Below the pieces are notes generated by a model. That model did no database searches. It was not told the DNA's origin and saw only the letters and a list, made by a program, of their open reading frames with translations. The translations under genes and the position numbers were made by a program. Positions 18,434 through 26,697 of a stretch of 64,000 nt of DNA are shown in pieces. Origin of the DNA: Cellulosimicrobium sp. Marseille-Q4280 (GTDB lineage Bacteria; Actinomycetota; Actinomycetes; Actinomycetales; Cellulomonadaceae); NCBI RefSeq assembly GCF_943181405.1, contig NZ_CALPBY010000003.1, forward strand, positions 434,001-498,000, written 5' to 3'. Position 1 is the first letter of the stretch; the number at the start of each line of letters is the position of its first letter.

Positions 18434-19960
18434 GTGGATGCTCTAGATCTCGCCCGGTGGCAGTTCGCCATCACCACCGTCTACCACTTCATCTTCGTGC
18501 CGCTGACGATCGGCCTCTCACCCCTCGTCGCGATCATGCAGACGGCCTGGGTCCGCACGGGGAACGAGCGGTGGCTGCGTCTGACGAAGTTCTTCGGCAA
18601 GCTCCTGCTCATCAACTTCGCCCTCGGCGTCGTGACGGGCATCGTGCAGGAGTTCCAGTTCGGCATGAACTGGAGCGAGTACTCGCGCTTCGTCGGCGAC
18701 GTCTTCGGCGCCCCGCTCGCGATGGAGGCGCTCGCCGCGTTCTTCGTCGAGTCCACGTTCCTCGGCCTGTGGATCTTCGGCTGGGACCGGCTCAGCAAGA
18801 AGGTCCACCTCGCGTGCATCTGGGCGGTGGCGCTCGCCACCAACCTCTCGGCGTTCTTCATCCTCGCGGCCAACTCGTGGATGCAGCACCCCGTCGGGGC
18901 GGTCTACAACCCGGAGACCGGGCGCGCCGAGATGAACGACATCTGGGCGGTCCTCACGAACAACACCCTCCTCGCCGCGTTCCCGCACCAGATCACCGCC
19001 ACGATGCTCACGGCGGGCACCTTCGTCACGGGGATCGCCGCCTGGTGGATGGTGCGCCTCGTGCGCACGAGGAAGGCCGAGAACGTCGAGCTCGCGCGCG
19101 ACGTCTACCGTCCGGCCGTGACGCTCGGCGTCATCGCGATGCTCGTGGGCGGGATCGGCGTCGCGGTCTCCGGCGACGTCCAGGGAAAGATCATGTACGA
19201 GCAGCAGCCCGGCAAGATGTCGTCGGCCGAGGCGCTGTGCGAGGGCGAGGAGGGCGCGGCGTTCTCGATCCTCACGATCGGCGACCTGTCGAACTCGTGC
19301 GAGAACGTGCGGCACCTCATCGAGATCCCCGGCCTCGCCTCGTACCTGGGCACCGGCCACTTCTCCGGCCCGGAGAGCTACCTGCCCGGCGTCGAGGACG
19401 TCCAGGAGGAGATGACCGAGCGCTTCGGCGACACCACCGCGGCCGGTGACCCCGTCACGTACACGCCGAACCTCGCGATCACCTACTGGGCGTTCCGCCT
19501 CATGATCGGCATGGCTGCCGGGTCCGTCCTGCTCGCGCTCATGGCGCTGTGGCTCACCCGCAGGGGACGGGTCACCGACAACGTGTGGCTCGCACGCGTC
19601 GGGCTGATCGCGATCCCCATGCCCTTCCTCGCGAACTCGTTCGGCTGGATCTTCACGGAGGTCGGCCGCCAGCCCTGGGTCGTCGCGCCCAACCCGACGG
19701 GCATCGACCAGATCCGCCTGCTCACCGAGCGCGGCGTCTCGACGGTCGTCAGCCCTGGCATGGTCCTCACGTCGATGATCGTCTTCACGCTCGTCTACGG
19801 AGCGCTCGCGGGCGTCTGGTTCACGCTCATGCGTCGCTACGCGATCGAGGGTGTGCCGCTGAGCGTGCGCGACGAGTCGCCCGAGGCGCAGGAACCGCCG
19901 GGAGACGGGTCCGGCGACGCCGACGACGACGCCCACGCTCCCCTGTCCTTCGCCTACTGA
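18434..19960 (+). CDS. cydA: Cytochrome bd ubiquinol oxidase subunit I
   Basis: The quinol- and haem-binding subunit of the high-affinity terminal oxidase, an integral membrane protein. 508 residues from a GTG at 18434 preceded by GAGGAG. The N-terminal ARWQFAITTVYHF places a haem-ligand histidine at residue 18, FPHQITATML near residue 185 carries the second, and GWIFTEVGRQPWVV lies in a late helix. At least eight hydrophobic helices can be seen; the quinol-loop region (about 245-330) is hydrophilic. The acidic C-terminus is typical for the family. First gene of cydABDC, preceded by a Rex operator, so it is probably induced when oxygen is low and NADH high. Confidence 0.98.
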   Translation: MDALDLARWQFAITTVYHFIFVPLTIGLSPLVAIMQTAWVRTGNERWLRLTKFFGKLLLINFALGVVTGIVQEFQFGMNWSEYSRFVGDVFGAPLAMEALAAFFVESTFLGLWIFGWDRLSKKVHLACIWAVALATNLSAFFILAANSWMQHPVGAVYNPETGRAEMNDIWAVLTNNTLLAAFPHQITATMLTAGTFVTGIAAWWMVRLVRTRKAENVELARDVYRPAVTLGVIAMLVGGIGVAVSGDVQGKIMYEQQPGKMSSAEALCEGEEGAAFSILTIGDLSNSCENVRHLIEIPGLASYLGTGHFSGPESYLPGVEDVQEEMTERFGDTTAAGDPVTYTPNLAITYWAFRLMIGMAAGSVLLALMALWLTRRGRVTDNVWLARVGLIAIPMPFLANSFGWIFTEVGRQPWVVAPNPTGIDQIRLLTERGVSTVVSPGMVLTSMIVFTLVYGALAGVWFTLMRRYAIEGVPLSVRDESPEAQEPPGDGSGDADDDAHAPLSFAY

Positions 19961-20005
19961 CGCGCCGCGCCCGGCACCCGCACAGAGAGCTCTGGAGACA
20001 CCACC

Positions 20006-21142
20006 GTGGATCTCGCCGTCGTCTGGTTCGTGCTCATCGCCGTCCTGTGGACGGGCTACCTCGTCCTCGAGGGCTTCGACTTCGGGGTGGGCATGCTCGT
20101 GTCGATCCTGCCCCGGGGCGACAAGGAGCACCGCGAGAAGGAACGTCGCGTGCTCATCAACACCATCGGCCCCGTCTGGGACGGGAACGAGGTGTGGCTC
20201 CTCACCGCCGGCGGCGCGACGTTCGCCGCCTTCCCCGAGTGGTACGCGACCCTCTTCTCGGGCTTCTACCTGCCGCTCCTGCTCATCCTCGTCGCCCTGA
20301 TCGTGCGAGGAGTCGCGTTCGAGTACCGCGGCAAGATCGCCGACCCGCAGTGGGCCCGGCGGTGCGACGTCGCGATCCAGGTGGGCTCGTGGGTGCCCGC
20401 GGTGCTGTGGGGCGTCGCGTTCGCGAACCTCGTGCGCGGCGTCCAGCTCGACGCCGACCACCAGTTCGTCGGCGGGTTCTTCTCCCTGCTCTCCCCGTTC
20501 GCGCTGCTCGGCGGGCTCGTCACCCTGAGCCTGTTCCTCCTGCACGGCGCCGTGTTCGTCGCGCTGAAGACCGACGGTGAGATCCGGCACCGCGCGCGGC
20601 AGCACGCGGGCGTCCTCGGTGTCGCGGCCCTCGTGCTCGCGGGCGGCTGGGCCGTGTGGGCCCAGGTCGCCTACTCCGTGCCGTGGACGTGGCTCGCCGT
20701 CGCGGCCGCCGCGGGCGGCCTCGTGGGGACGCTCGTCGCCAACGCCCGCGGTCGGGAAGGGCGCGCGTTCGCCTTCTCCGCCCTGACGATCGTCGCCGCG
20801 GTCGTGCTGATCTTCGGCTCGATGTACCCCGACGTGATGCCCGGGACCGACCCGGCGAACTCGCTGACGGTCCACAACGCGTCGTCGACCGCCTACACGC
20901 TCACGGTCATGACGTGGGTCGCGCTGGTGCTCACGCCCCTCGTCATCGGCTACCAGGCCTGGACCTACTGGGTGTTCCGTCGCCGTCTGTCGACGCGGGA
21001 CATCCCGGCGCCGGCGGGGCTCTCGCTGAAGAAGGTGCGTGAGGCGGCCTTCGGCGGGGCGTCGTCCGGCGGCGCGGCAGGGCGTGAGCTCGGCGCCGGA
21101 GACCGACCACGCGGCTCCGGCCGCGGGGACGCCGGCGCGTGA
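20006..21142 (+). CDS. cydB: Cytochrome bd ubiquinol oxidase subunit II
   Basis: Second membrane subunit of cytochrome bd oxidase; 378 residues with about eight transmembrane helices. It starts with the family-typical VVWFVLIAVLWTGYLVLEGFDFGVG split over the first helix and contains GPVWDGNEVWLLTAGGATFAAFP, conserved across CydB. The GTG at 20006 follows cydA by 45 bp. Its end overlaps the start of cydD by 4 bp, tying assembly of the oxidase to the CydDC exporter. Confidence 0.98.
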   Translation: MDLAVVWFVLIAVLWTGYLVLEGFDFGVGMLVSILPRGDKEHREKERRVLINTIGPVWDGNEVWLLTAGGATFAAFPEWYATLFSGFYLPLLLILVALIVRGVAFEYRGKIADPQWARRCDVAIQVGSWVPAVLWGVAFANLVRGVQLDADHQFVGGFFSLLSPFALLGGLVTLSLFLLHGAVFVALKTDGEIRHRARQHAGVLGVAALVLAGGWAVWAQVAYSVPWTWLAVAAAAGGLVGTLVANARGREGRAFAFSALTIVAAVVLIFGSMYPDVMPGTDPANSLTVHNASSTAYTLTVMTWVALVLTPLVIGYQAWTYWVFRRRLSTRDIPAPAGLSLKKVREAAFGGASSGGAAGRELGAGDRPRGSGRGDAGA

Positions 21143-22854
21143 AGCCGCTCGACCCGCGGCTCCTGCGACAGGCACGCGCCGCGCGGGGCTACGTCGTCCT
21201 CACCGCGGTGCTCGGCTTCGTCACGGCCGCGCTCGTCGTCGCGCAGGCCCTCCTGCTCGGCGCGACCCTCGCCCCGGCGACCCTGGGCACGGCCGACCTG
21301 CCCGACGTCGCGGGCCGGGTCGGCCTCCTGGCGGCCGTGGTCGCGGCCCGGGCGGGCACGTCGTGGGCGCAGGAGCGGTTCGCGCTGCGCGCCGCGACCC
21401 GCACGGTCTCCGAGCTGCGCGAGCAGGTCGTCGCGCACGCGGCGGCGCTCGGCCCGCGGTGGCTCGCGAGCGGCCGCGGACCGGCCGTGGCGACGCTCGC
21501 GACGCGCGGTCTCGACGCGCTCGAGCCCTACCTCGTGCGCTATCTCCCGCAGCTCCTGCTCGCCGCGACGGTCACGCCCGCCGCGCTCGCCGTCGTCCTC
21601 GGCCTGGACTGGGTGTCCGCACTGGTGATCGCCGTGACGATCCCCCTCGTCCCGCTCTTCATGGTCCTCGTCGGCCAGCTCACCGCCGGGACGTCGGAGC
21701 GTCGGCTCGTCGTCATGCAGCGCCTGGGTGCGCAGGTGCTCGACCTGCTCGCGGGCCTGCCCACGCTCCTCGCGTTCGGGCGCGCTCGCGGACCGGAACG
21801 GCGCGTGCGGGCGCTCGGCGACGCCAACCGTCGCGCGACGATGGGCACGCTGCGCGTCGCGTTCCTGTCGGGCATGGTCCTCGAGCTGCTCACGACCCTC
21901 TCGGTCGCCGTCGTGGCCGTGGGGGTCGGCCTGCGGCTCGTGCACGGCGGTATGGAGCTCGAGCCGGCGATCGCCGTGCTCGTGCTCGCGCCCGAGGTCT
22001 ACCTCCCGCTGCGCCAGGTCGGCCTGCACTTCCACGCGTCGACCGACGGCATCGCCGCCGCGCAGCAGGCGTTCGCGATCCTCGACGAGCCCGCCCCGGA
22101 GCCCGGGCGACGCCCCGCACCCCGCCTCGCCGGCTCGACCCTCACCCTGCACGGCGTGGGGGTGCGCGCGGGCGACCGCGACGTCCTCGCCCCGGCCGGC
22201 CTCGATCTCCTGCTGCCCGTCGCCGCGTCCCCCGGTCAGGGCCGCGTGGTCGCGCTCGTCGGAGCGAGCGGTGCCGGGAAGACGACGGCGGTGCAGGTGC
22301 TCCTCGGTCTCGTCCGGCCCGACGCGGGGAGCGTCACCTGGACGACGGCCGACGGCGACAGCGTCCCGCTCGCGGAGATCGACCTCCCGACCTACTGGCC
22401 GCAGGTCGCGTGGCTCCCCCAGCGCCCGGCGCTCGCCCCCGGGACGCTGCGCGACGCCGTCACCGACGGGCTCGACGTCGACGACGACTCGCTCGCGCGC
22501 GCGGCCCGGACCGCCGGGCTCGACGACGTCGTCGCGGGACTGCCCGACGGCTGGGACACGCCCGTCGGGCGCGGCGGCACCGGGCTGAGCGTCGGGCAGC
22601 GACAGCGTGCCGCGCTCACGGCGGCGCTGCTCGGCGATCCCGCGCGCACACCGCTCGTCGTGCTCGACGAACCCACCGCGCACCTGGACGCACGCGGTGA
22701 GCAGGTGGTGCTCGACGCCGTGCGGGCGTGGCGCGACCAGGGCCGGACGGTGCTCGTCGTCGCCCACCGCGCGTCGCTCGTGCGCGCCGCGGACGAGGTC
22801 GTCGAGGTGACGGCGGCACCGGTCACGACGCCCCTGGCGGAGGTGGGCGCATGA
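21139..22854 (+). CDS. cydD: Thiol reductant ABC exporter subunit CydD
   Basis: Half-transporter of the heterodimeric CydDC exporter (glutathione/cysteine in E. coli; the thiol in actinobacteria is not settled), needed for cytochrome bd assembly. 571 residues: an ABC transmembrane domain (about 1-320), then a nucleotide-binding domain with Walker A GASGAGKTTAV (about 374), signature LSVGQRQRAAL (about 483) and Walker B LVVLDEPTAHLD (about 506). The start overlaps cydB and the end overlaps cydC (ATGA). CydD and CydC are separate genes here, not the CydDC fusion found in some actinobacteria. Confidence 0.95.
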   Translation: MKPLDPRLLRQARAARGYVVLTAVLGFVTAALVVAQALLLGATLAPATLGTADLPDVAGRVGLLAAVVAARAGTSWAQERFALRAATRTVSELREQVVAHAAALGPRWLASGRGPAVATLATRGLDALEPYLVRYLPQLLLAATVTPAALAVVLGLDWVSALVIAVTIPLVPLFMVLVGQLTAGTSERRLVVMQRLGAQVLDLLAGLPTLLAFGRARGPERRVRALGDANRRATMGTLRVAFLSGMVLELLTTLSVAVVAVGVGLRLVHGGMELEPAIAVLVLAPEVYLPLRQVGLHFHASTDGIAAAQQAFAILDEPAPEPGRRPAPRLAGSTLTLHGVGVRAGDRDVLAPAGLDLLLPVAASPGQGRVVALVGASGAGKTTAVQVLLGLVRPDAGSVTWTTADGDSVPLAEIDLPTYWPQVAWLPQRPALAPGTLRDAVTDGLDVDDDSLARAARTAGLDDVVAGLPDGWDTPVGRGGTGLSVGQRQRAALTAALLGDPARTPLVVLDEPTAHLDARGEQVVLDAVRAWRDQGRTVLVVAHRASLVRAADEVVEVTAAPVTTPLAEVGA

Positions 22855-24752
22855 CCCGCGACACCGCGCCGACGCGCGGACCGCTCCGTGCGCGCCTCGC
22901 CGCCGACCCGCTGTGGCAGGCCCTGCACCTGCTCGACGTGCGCTGGCGCCGCGTCGCGTGGGCGATCATGCTCGGCACGCTCGCGCTGGGCAGCTCCGTC
23001 GCCCTCGCGGCGGTCGCGGCGTGGCTCATCGCGCGGGCGTCGCAGATGCCGCCCGTGCTCACGCTGTCGGTCGCCGTCGTCGCCGTGCGCGCGTTCGGGA
23101 TCTCCCGCGGCGTGTTCCGCTACCTCGAACGGCTCGCGTCGCACGACGTCGCGCTGCGCGGCATGGCCGCGCTGCGCGCCAACCTGTACACGGCTCTGGC
23201 CGTCGGCTCGCCTGCGGCCCTCGTGCGGCTGCGCCGCGGCGACCTGCTCGCGCGGGTCGGGGCCGACGTCGACGACGTCGGCGACGTGGTCGTCCGCGCG
23301 CTGATCCCCGCGGGCGTCGCGCTCGCCGTGTCGGTCGGCTCCGTGGCGCTGGTCGCGGCGTTCCTCCCGGCAGCAGGGATGGCCCTCGCGCTGTGCCTCG
23401 TGCTCGCCGCAGTCGTCGCGCCGTGGCTCTCGGCACGCTCGGCGCGCGACGTCGAGGTCCGCGGCGCCACCGCGCGCGCCGCGATGACGGCCTCGGCGCT
23501 CGAGATCCTCGAGGAGTCGGGACCGCTCGCGGTGTCCGGCCGCCTTCCCGGTCGCCTCGCCGACCTGCGCGCAGCGGACCGGGACCTCGCCCGAGCGACC
23601 AACGACGGCGCCCGCACCGCAGGGGTCTCCGCCGCTCTCGCCGCGGCGGCCGTCGGGGCGGCGGTGCTCGCGGCGGTCGTGCTGGGCCTGCCCGCCGTCG
23701 TGTCGGGGACCCTCACGCCCGAGGAGCTGTCCGTCGTCGTGCTCACGCCGCTCGCGGTGTTCGAGGCGGCGAACGCGCTGCCCGCCGCCGCGGTCCAGCT
23801 GCACCGCTCGCGCCAGGCCGCGCGCCGCGTCATGGGCCTGCTCGACGTGTCAGGGCCACCGGTCACTCCGCTGACCTCCTACCCTGACCAGCCGACGGAC
23901 CCCGCCGCCGTGTCAGGGCGACAGGTCACCGGAGTGGTCCCCGGCCCTGACACCACGCTCGTGCTCGACGGCGTCTCGTGCGCGTGGCTGGCCGACGGAC
24001 CCCGGGCGCGGACCGTCGTCGAGGGCGTCGGTCTCACGCTGCACCCGGGGCGCGCGGTCGCGCTCGTCGGGCCGTCCGGCATCGGGAAGACGACGCTGCT
24101 CGCGACCGCTGCGGGACTGCTCGCCCCGACCGCGGGGCGCGCGACGCTCGACGGCGTCGACGTCGCCACGCTCCCTCGCGACGAGGCAGCGCGCCGGGTC
24201 GTGCTCGTCGCCGAGGACGGTCACGTCTTCGACACGACGGTGCTCGAGAACCTGCGCGTCGCGCGCGGGGACGTCAGCGCCGCCGAGGCCGAGGCCGTGC
24301 TGCACGACGTCGGGCTCGGCGCGTGGCTCTCCGGCCTGCCGGAGGGCGTCGCCACGACGCTCGGTCCGGACGCGACGGACGTCTCGGGCGGTGAACGACG
24401 TCGTCTCCTCGTCGCGCGGGCACTGCTCGCCCCCGCACCGCTCCTGCTCGTGGACGAGCCGGCCGAGCACCTCGACCCCGGTACCGCGGACGCGCTGGTG
24501 CGACGCCTGGTGGCGACGACGCGGTCGGTCGAACGGGCGGGCAGCGGGTCCGACGTCGTCCCCCGCGGCCTCGTCGTCGCGACGCACCGGCTCGGCGCGC
24601 TCGAGGCGGTGGACGAGGTGCTGCTCCTCGCGCGCCCCGACGACGACCCGGACGGCCCGGCGCGCGTCGTGGCGCGCGGGACGCACGCCGAGCTCCTCGC
24701 GCGGCCGGACTACCGCTGGGCGCTCGACCAGGAGGCCGCCGCGACCGCCTGA
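22851..24752 (+). CDS. cydC: Thiol reductant ABC exporter subunit CydC
   Basis: Partner half-transporter of CydD; 633 residues from the ATG at 22851. A membrane domain (about 20-330) is followed by a proline-rich linker (about 333-368) and a nucleotide-binding domain with Walker A GPSGIGKTTLL (about 406), signature VSGGERRRLLVARA (about 511) and Walker B LLLVDEPAEHLD (about 532). The usual Asp-Glu-Pro-Thr reads DEPAEH. The linker is encoded by an inverted-repeat element (23847-23953) that looks like an in-frame insertion. Last gene of the operon; 16 bp separate it from the convergent dipeptidase gene. Confidence 0.94.
   Translation: MTRDTAPTRGPLRARLAADPLWQALHLLDVRWRRVAWAIMLGTLALGSSVALAAVAAWLIARASQMPPVLTLSVAVVAVRAFGISRGVFRYLERLASHDVALRGMAALRANLYTALAVGSPAALVRLRRGDLLARVGADVDDVGDVVVRALIPAGVALAVSVGSVALVAAFLPAAGMALALCLVLAAVVAPWLSARSARDVEVRGATARAAMTASALEILEESGPLAVSGRLPGRLADLRAADRDLARATNDGARTAGVSAALAAAAVGAAVLAAVVLGLPAVVSGTLTPEELSVVVLTPLAVFEAANALPAAAVQLHRSRQAARRVMGLLDVSGPPVTPLTSYPDQPTDPAAVSGRQVTGVVPGPDTTLVLDGVSCAWLADGPRARTVVEGVGLTLHPGRAVALVGPSGIGKTTLLATAAGLLAPTAGRATLDGVDVATLPRDEAARRVVLVAEDGHVFDTTVLENLRVARGDVSAAEAEAVLHDVGLGAWLSGLPEGVATTLGPDATDVSGGERRRLLVARALLAPAPLLLVDEPAEHLDPGTADALVRRLVATTRSVERAGSGSDVVPRGLVVATHRLGALEAVDEVLLLARPDDDPDGPARVVARGTHAELLARPDYRWALDQEAAATA
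23847..23953. repeat. Nested inverted-repeat element inside cydC
   Basis: Two ~45-base arms face each other around a 17-base centre. Both begin GTGTCAGGGCC, share CACTCC, a C or G, then TGACCT, and end in CCCTGAC, so each arm is itself an inverted repeat of GTGTCAGGG and CCCTGAC. Its length and phase keep the cydC frame, adding the linker between membrane and ATPase domains. It resembles REP/MITE-type palindromes that are usually intergenic. Confidence 0.75.
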
Positions 24753-24768
24753 CGCGCCGAGAGCCGGA

Positions 24769-26178
24769 TCAGCGCGAGCCGAGGCGCGCGAGGAACAGCG
24801 CCTCGCCGACCGCGAGGTGCTCGATCTCGCTCGGTGCGACGGACTCGTTCGGCGCGTGGATGAGGCACGCCGGCTCCTCGACGCCCAGCAGCACGATCTC
24901 GGCGTCCGGGTACTGCCCGGCCAGCACGTTGCACAGCGGGATCGAGCCGCCCTGGCCCGCCGTGACGGTCTCGCGTCCGTAGGCGTCGGCGAGCGCACCG
25001 GACAGCGTGTCGAACACGTGGCCGCTCGTGCGCGCCTGGAACGGCTGGCCCGCGGCGTCGCGCTCGACGGTCACGCGCACCCCCCACGGCGCATGCGCCT
25101 CGAGGTGCGCGACGAGCAGGTCCTGGAGCTCGACCGCGTCGGCGCCGGGCGGTACGCGCAGGTTGAGGCGCGCGGACGCGCGCGGCTGGATCGCGGCCGC
25201 GGACCCGACGACGCTCGGTGCGTCGATGCCCAGGATCGTCACGACCGGACGGGCCCACAGCCCGTCCGCGACCTCGCCGCTCCCGACGAGCCCGACGCCG
25301 TCGAGGACGCCCGCGTCGCGCCGGAACTGGTCGGCGTCGTACGCGACGCCGGGCCACGTGCCGCGCGCCACGGTGTCGGGGAGCCCGTCGATGGTCGTGT
25401 CGCCACGTCCGTCGCGCAGGCTCGCGAGGATCGCGACGAGCGCCGCGAGCGCGTCCGGTGCCGCGCCGCCGAACATGCCCGAGTGGATCTCGCCCGCGAG
25501 CGCCTCGACGTGGACGACGACGTTCGCCGCGCCGCGCAGCGTCACGGTGAGGGTCGGCAGCCCGAGCTCGGCGTTCCCCGTGTCCTGCACGAGCATCGCG
25601 TCGGCGGCGAGCGCCCCCGGGTTCGCCTCGACCCAGCGCTCGAGGCCACCGGTCCCCTGCTCCTCCGACCCCTCGACGACGAGCCGGATGCCCACCGGGA
25701 GGTCGTCGCCGCCGAGCGCGCGCAGCGCCCGCAGGGCGGTGAGGTGCGTGACGATGTTGCCCTTGCAGTCCGCCGCCCCGCGGCCGTGCAGGCGGCCGTC
25801 GCGCTCGGTGAGCTCGAACGGCGGGCTGGTCCACGCGGCGTCGTCCAGCGGGGGCTGCACGTCGTAGTGCGCGTAGAGCAGGACCGTCGGTGCGCCGTCG
25901 GGCCCGGGACGGTGCCCGAGCACGACCTGCGAGCCGTCGGGCGTCGTCTCGAGCCGCGTGTCGATCCCTTCGGCGGCGAACGCGTCCGCGACCCAGCGGG
26001 CGGCCCGCTCGCACTCGGCGCGGGGGAACAGACGGTCGTCCGCCACGGACGGGATCGCGACGAGCGTGCGCAGGTCCTCCAGGGCGCGGGGCATCAGCCG
26101 CCCCACGGCCCCTCGGACCTCCTCGACGTGACCGCTGTCTGCAGGTGCCGGGTCGACCGTCGGCGTGGCGTCGCTCAC
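24769..26178 (-). CDS. M20 family metallopeptidase (Cn-type dipeptidase)
   Basis: 469-residue zinc-dependent peptidase of the ArgE/DapE/CPG2 clan, closest in pattern to carnosinase-like dipeptidases. Metal ligands and catalytic residues are visible: LLYAHYDVQP (His and Asp), GRGAADCKGN, then VVEGSEEQGTGG with the catalytic Glu pair. A dimerization domain occupies the middle (about 200-320), and the late HAPNESV gives the C-terminal histidine. It is co-transcribed with a small membrane protein and an APC permease, which suggests uptake and hydrolysis of peptides or amino-acid derivatives. The GTG at 26178 overlaps the upstream stop by 4 bp. Confidence 0.93.
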   Translation of the reverse strand: MSDATPTVDPAPADSGHVEEVRGAVGRLMPRALEDLRTLVAIPSVADDRLFPRAECERAARWVADAFAAEGIDTRLETTPDGSQVVLGHRPGPDGAPTVLLYAHYDVQPPLDDAAWTSPPFELTERDGRLHGRGAADCKGNIVTHLTALRALRALGGDDLPVGIRLVVEGSEEQGTGGLERWVEANPGALAADAMLVQDTGNAELGLPTLTVTLRGAANVVVHVEALAGEIHSGMFGGAAPDALAALVAILASLRDGRGDTTIDGLPDTVARGTWPGVAYDADQFRRDAGVLDGVGLVGSGEVADGLWARPVVTILGIDAPSVVGSAAAIQPRASARLNLRVPPGADAVELQDLLVAHLEAHAPWGVRVTVERDAAGQPFQARTSGHVFDTLSGALADAYGRETVTAGQGGSIPLCNVLAGQYPDAEIVLLGVEEPACLIHAPNESVAPSEIEHLAVGEALFLARLGSR

Positions 26179-26696
26179 GAGTCCTCCTGTGATGTGTCGT
26201 CGGACGTGTCGTCGGACGTGGTCGTGCCCGTCGTGAGGTTGAGCGAGTCGACGTACTCGTCGAACGCGTCGAGCTGCTCGGGGCAGTAGACCTCGATGAC
26301 GAGGCGGTCGCCGGCGAGGCGCCGCTCCTCCACGACCGAGGGCCGCAGGCCGGGGCCCGCGGCACCGTTGGCCGCGCCGAGGTTCGCGGTCGCGTCGACG
26401 AGCGCGGTGGGGTCGGTGCAGAACGCGCCGCCGTCGCTCCCGAGGACCTGCTCGATGGTCTCCTGGTCGATACCGACGATGCCGACGGCGACGAGCTGCT
26501 CGTGGAGCTCGGCGGCCTTCTGCTCGGCCTCGCGCGCGTCGCGGTTCGCGCGCACATTCGAGAACTGCACGATCATCACGACGCCGAGTGCGACCAGCAC
26601 GAGAGCGACGGCCGTGTAGACGACCCAGCGACGCGGTCGCGGTTCCTCGGGCTCGTGCCGGGGCGCGTGCGTGGCGGTCCCTGTGGTGGACGACAT
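26175..26696 (-). CDS. Hypothetical single-pass membrane protein
   Basis: 173 residues from an ATG at 26696. A polar, charged N-terminus (about 1-25) precedes one transmembrane helix (VVYTAVALVLVALGVVMIVQF), then a short coiled segment rich in Arg, Glu and Ala and an extracytoplasmic domain with two cysteines (CTDPTALVD, VYCPEQLDAF) that could form a disulphide. The C-terminus is a Thr/Ser/Asp tail from a 12-base repeat (TSDDTSDD). I do not recognise the family. It is wedged between the APC permease (1 bp away) and the dipeptidase (4-bp overlap), so a role in that transport and hydrolysis unit is possible. Confidence 0.75.
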   Translation of the reverse strand: MSSTTGTATHAPRHEPEEPRPRRWVVYTAVALVLVALGVVMIVQFSNVRANRDAREAEQKAAELHEQLVAVGIVGIDQETIEQVLGSDGGAFCTDPTALVDATANLGAANGAAGPGLRPSVVEERRLAGDRLVIEVYCPEQLDAFDEYVDSLNLTTGTTTSDDTSDDTSQEDS

Positions 26697-26697
26697 C

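Noticed and set aside
13981-19449. 1822-codon plus-strand open frame opposite rne and running into cydA
   Set aside because: Arg/Leu/Val-rich mirror of the rne coding strand with no motifs; it also overlaps cydA in another frame.
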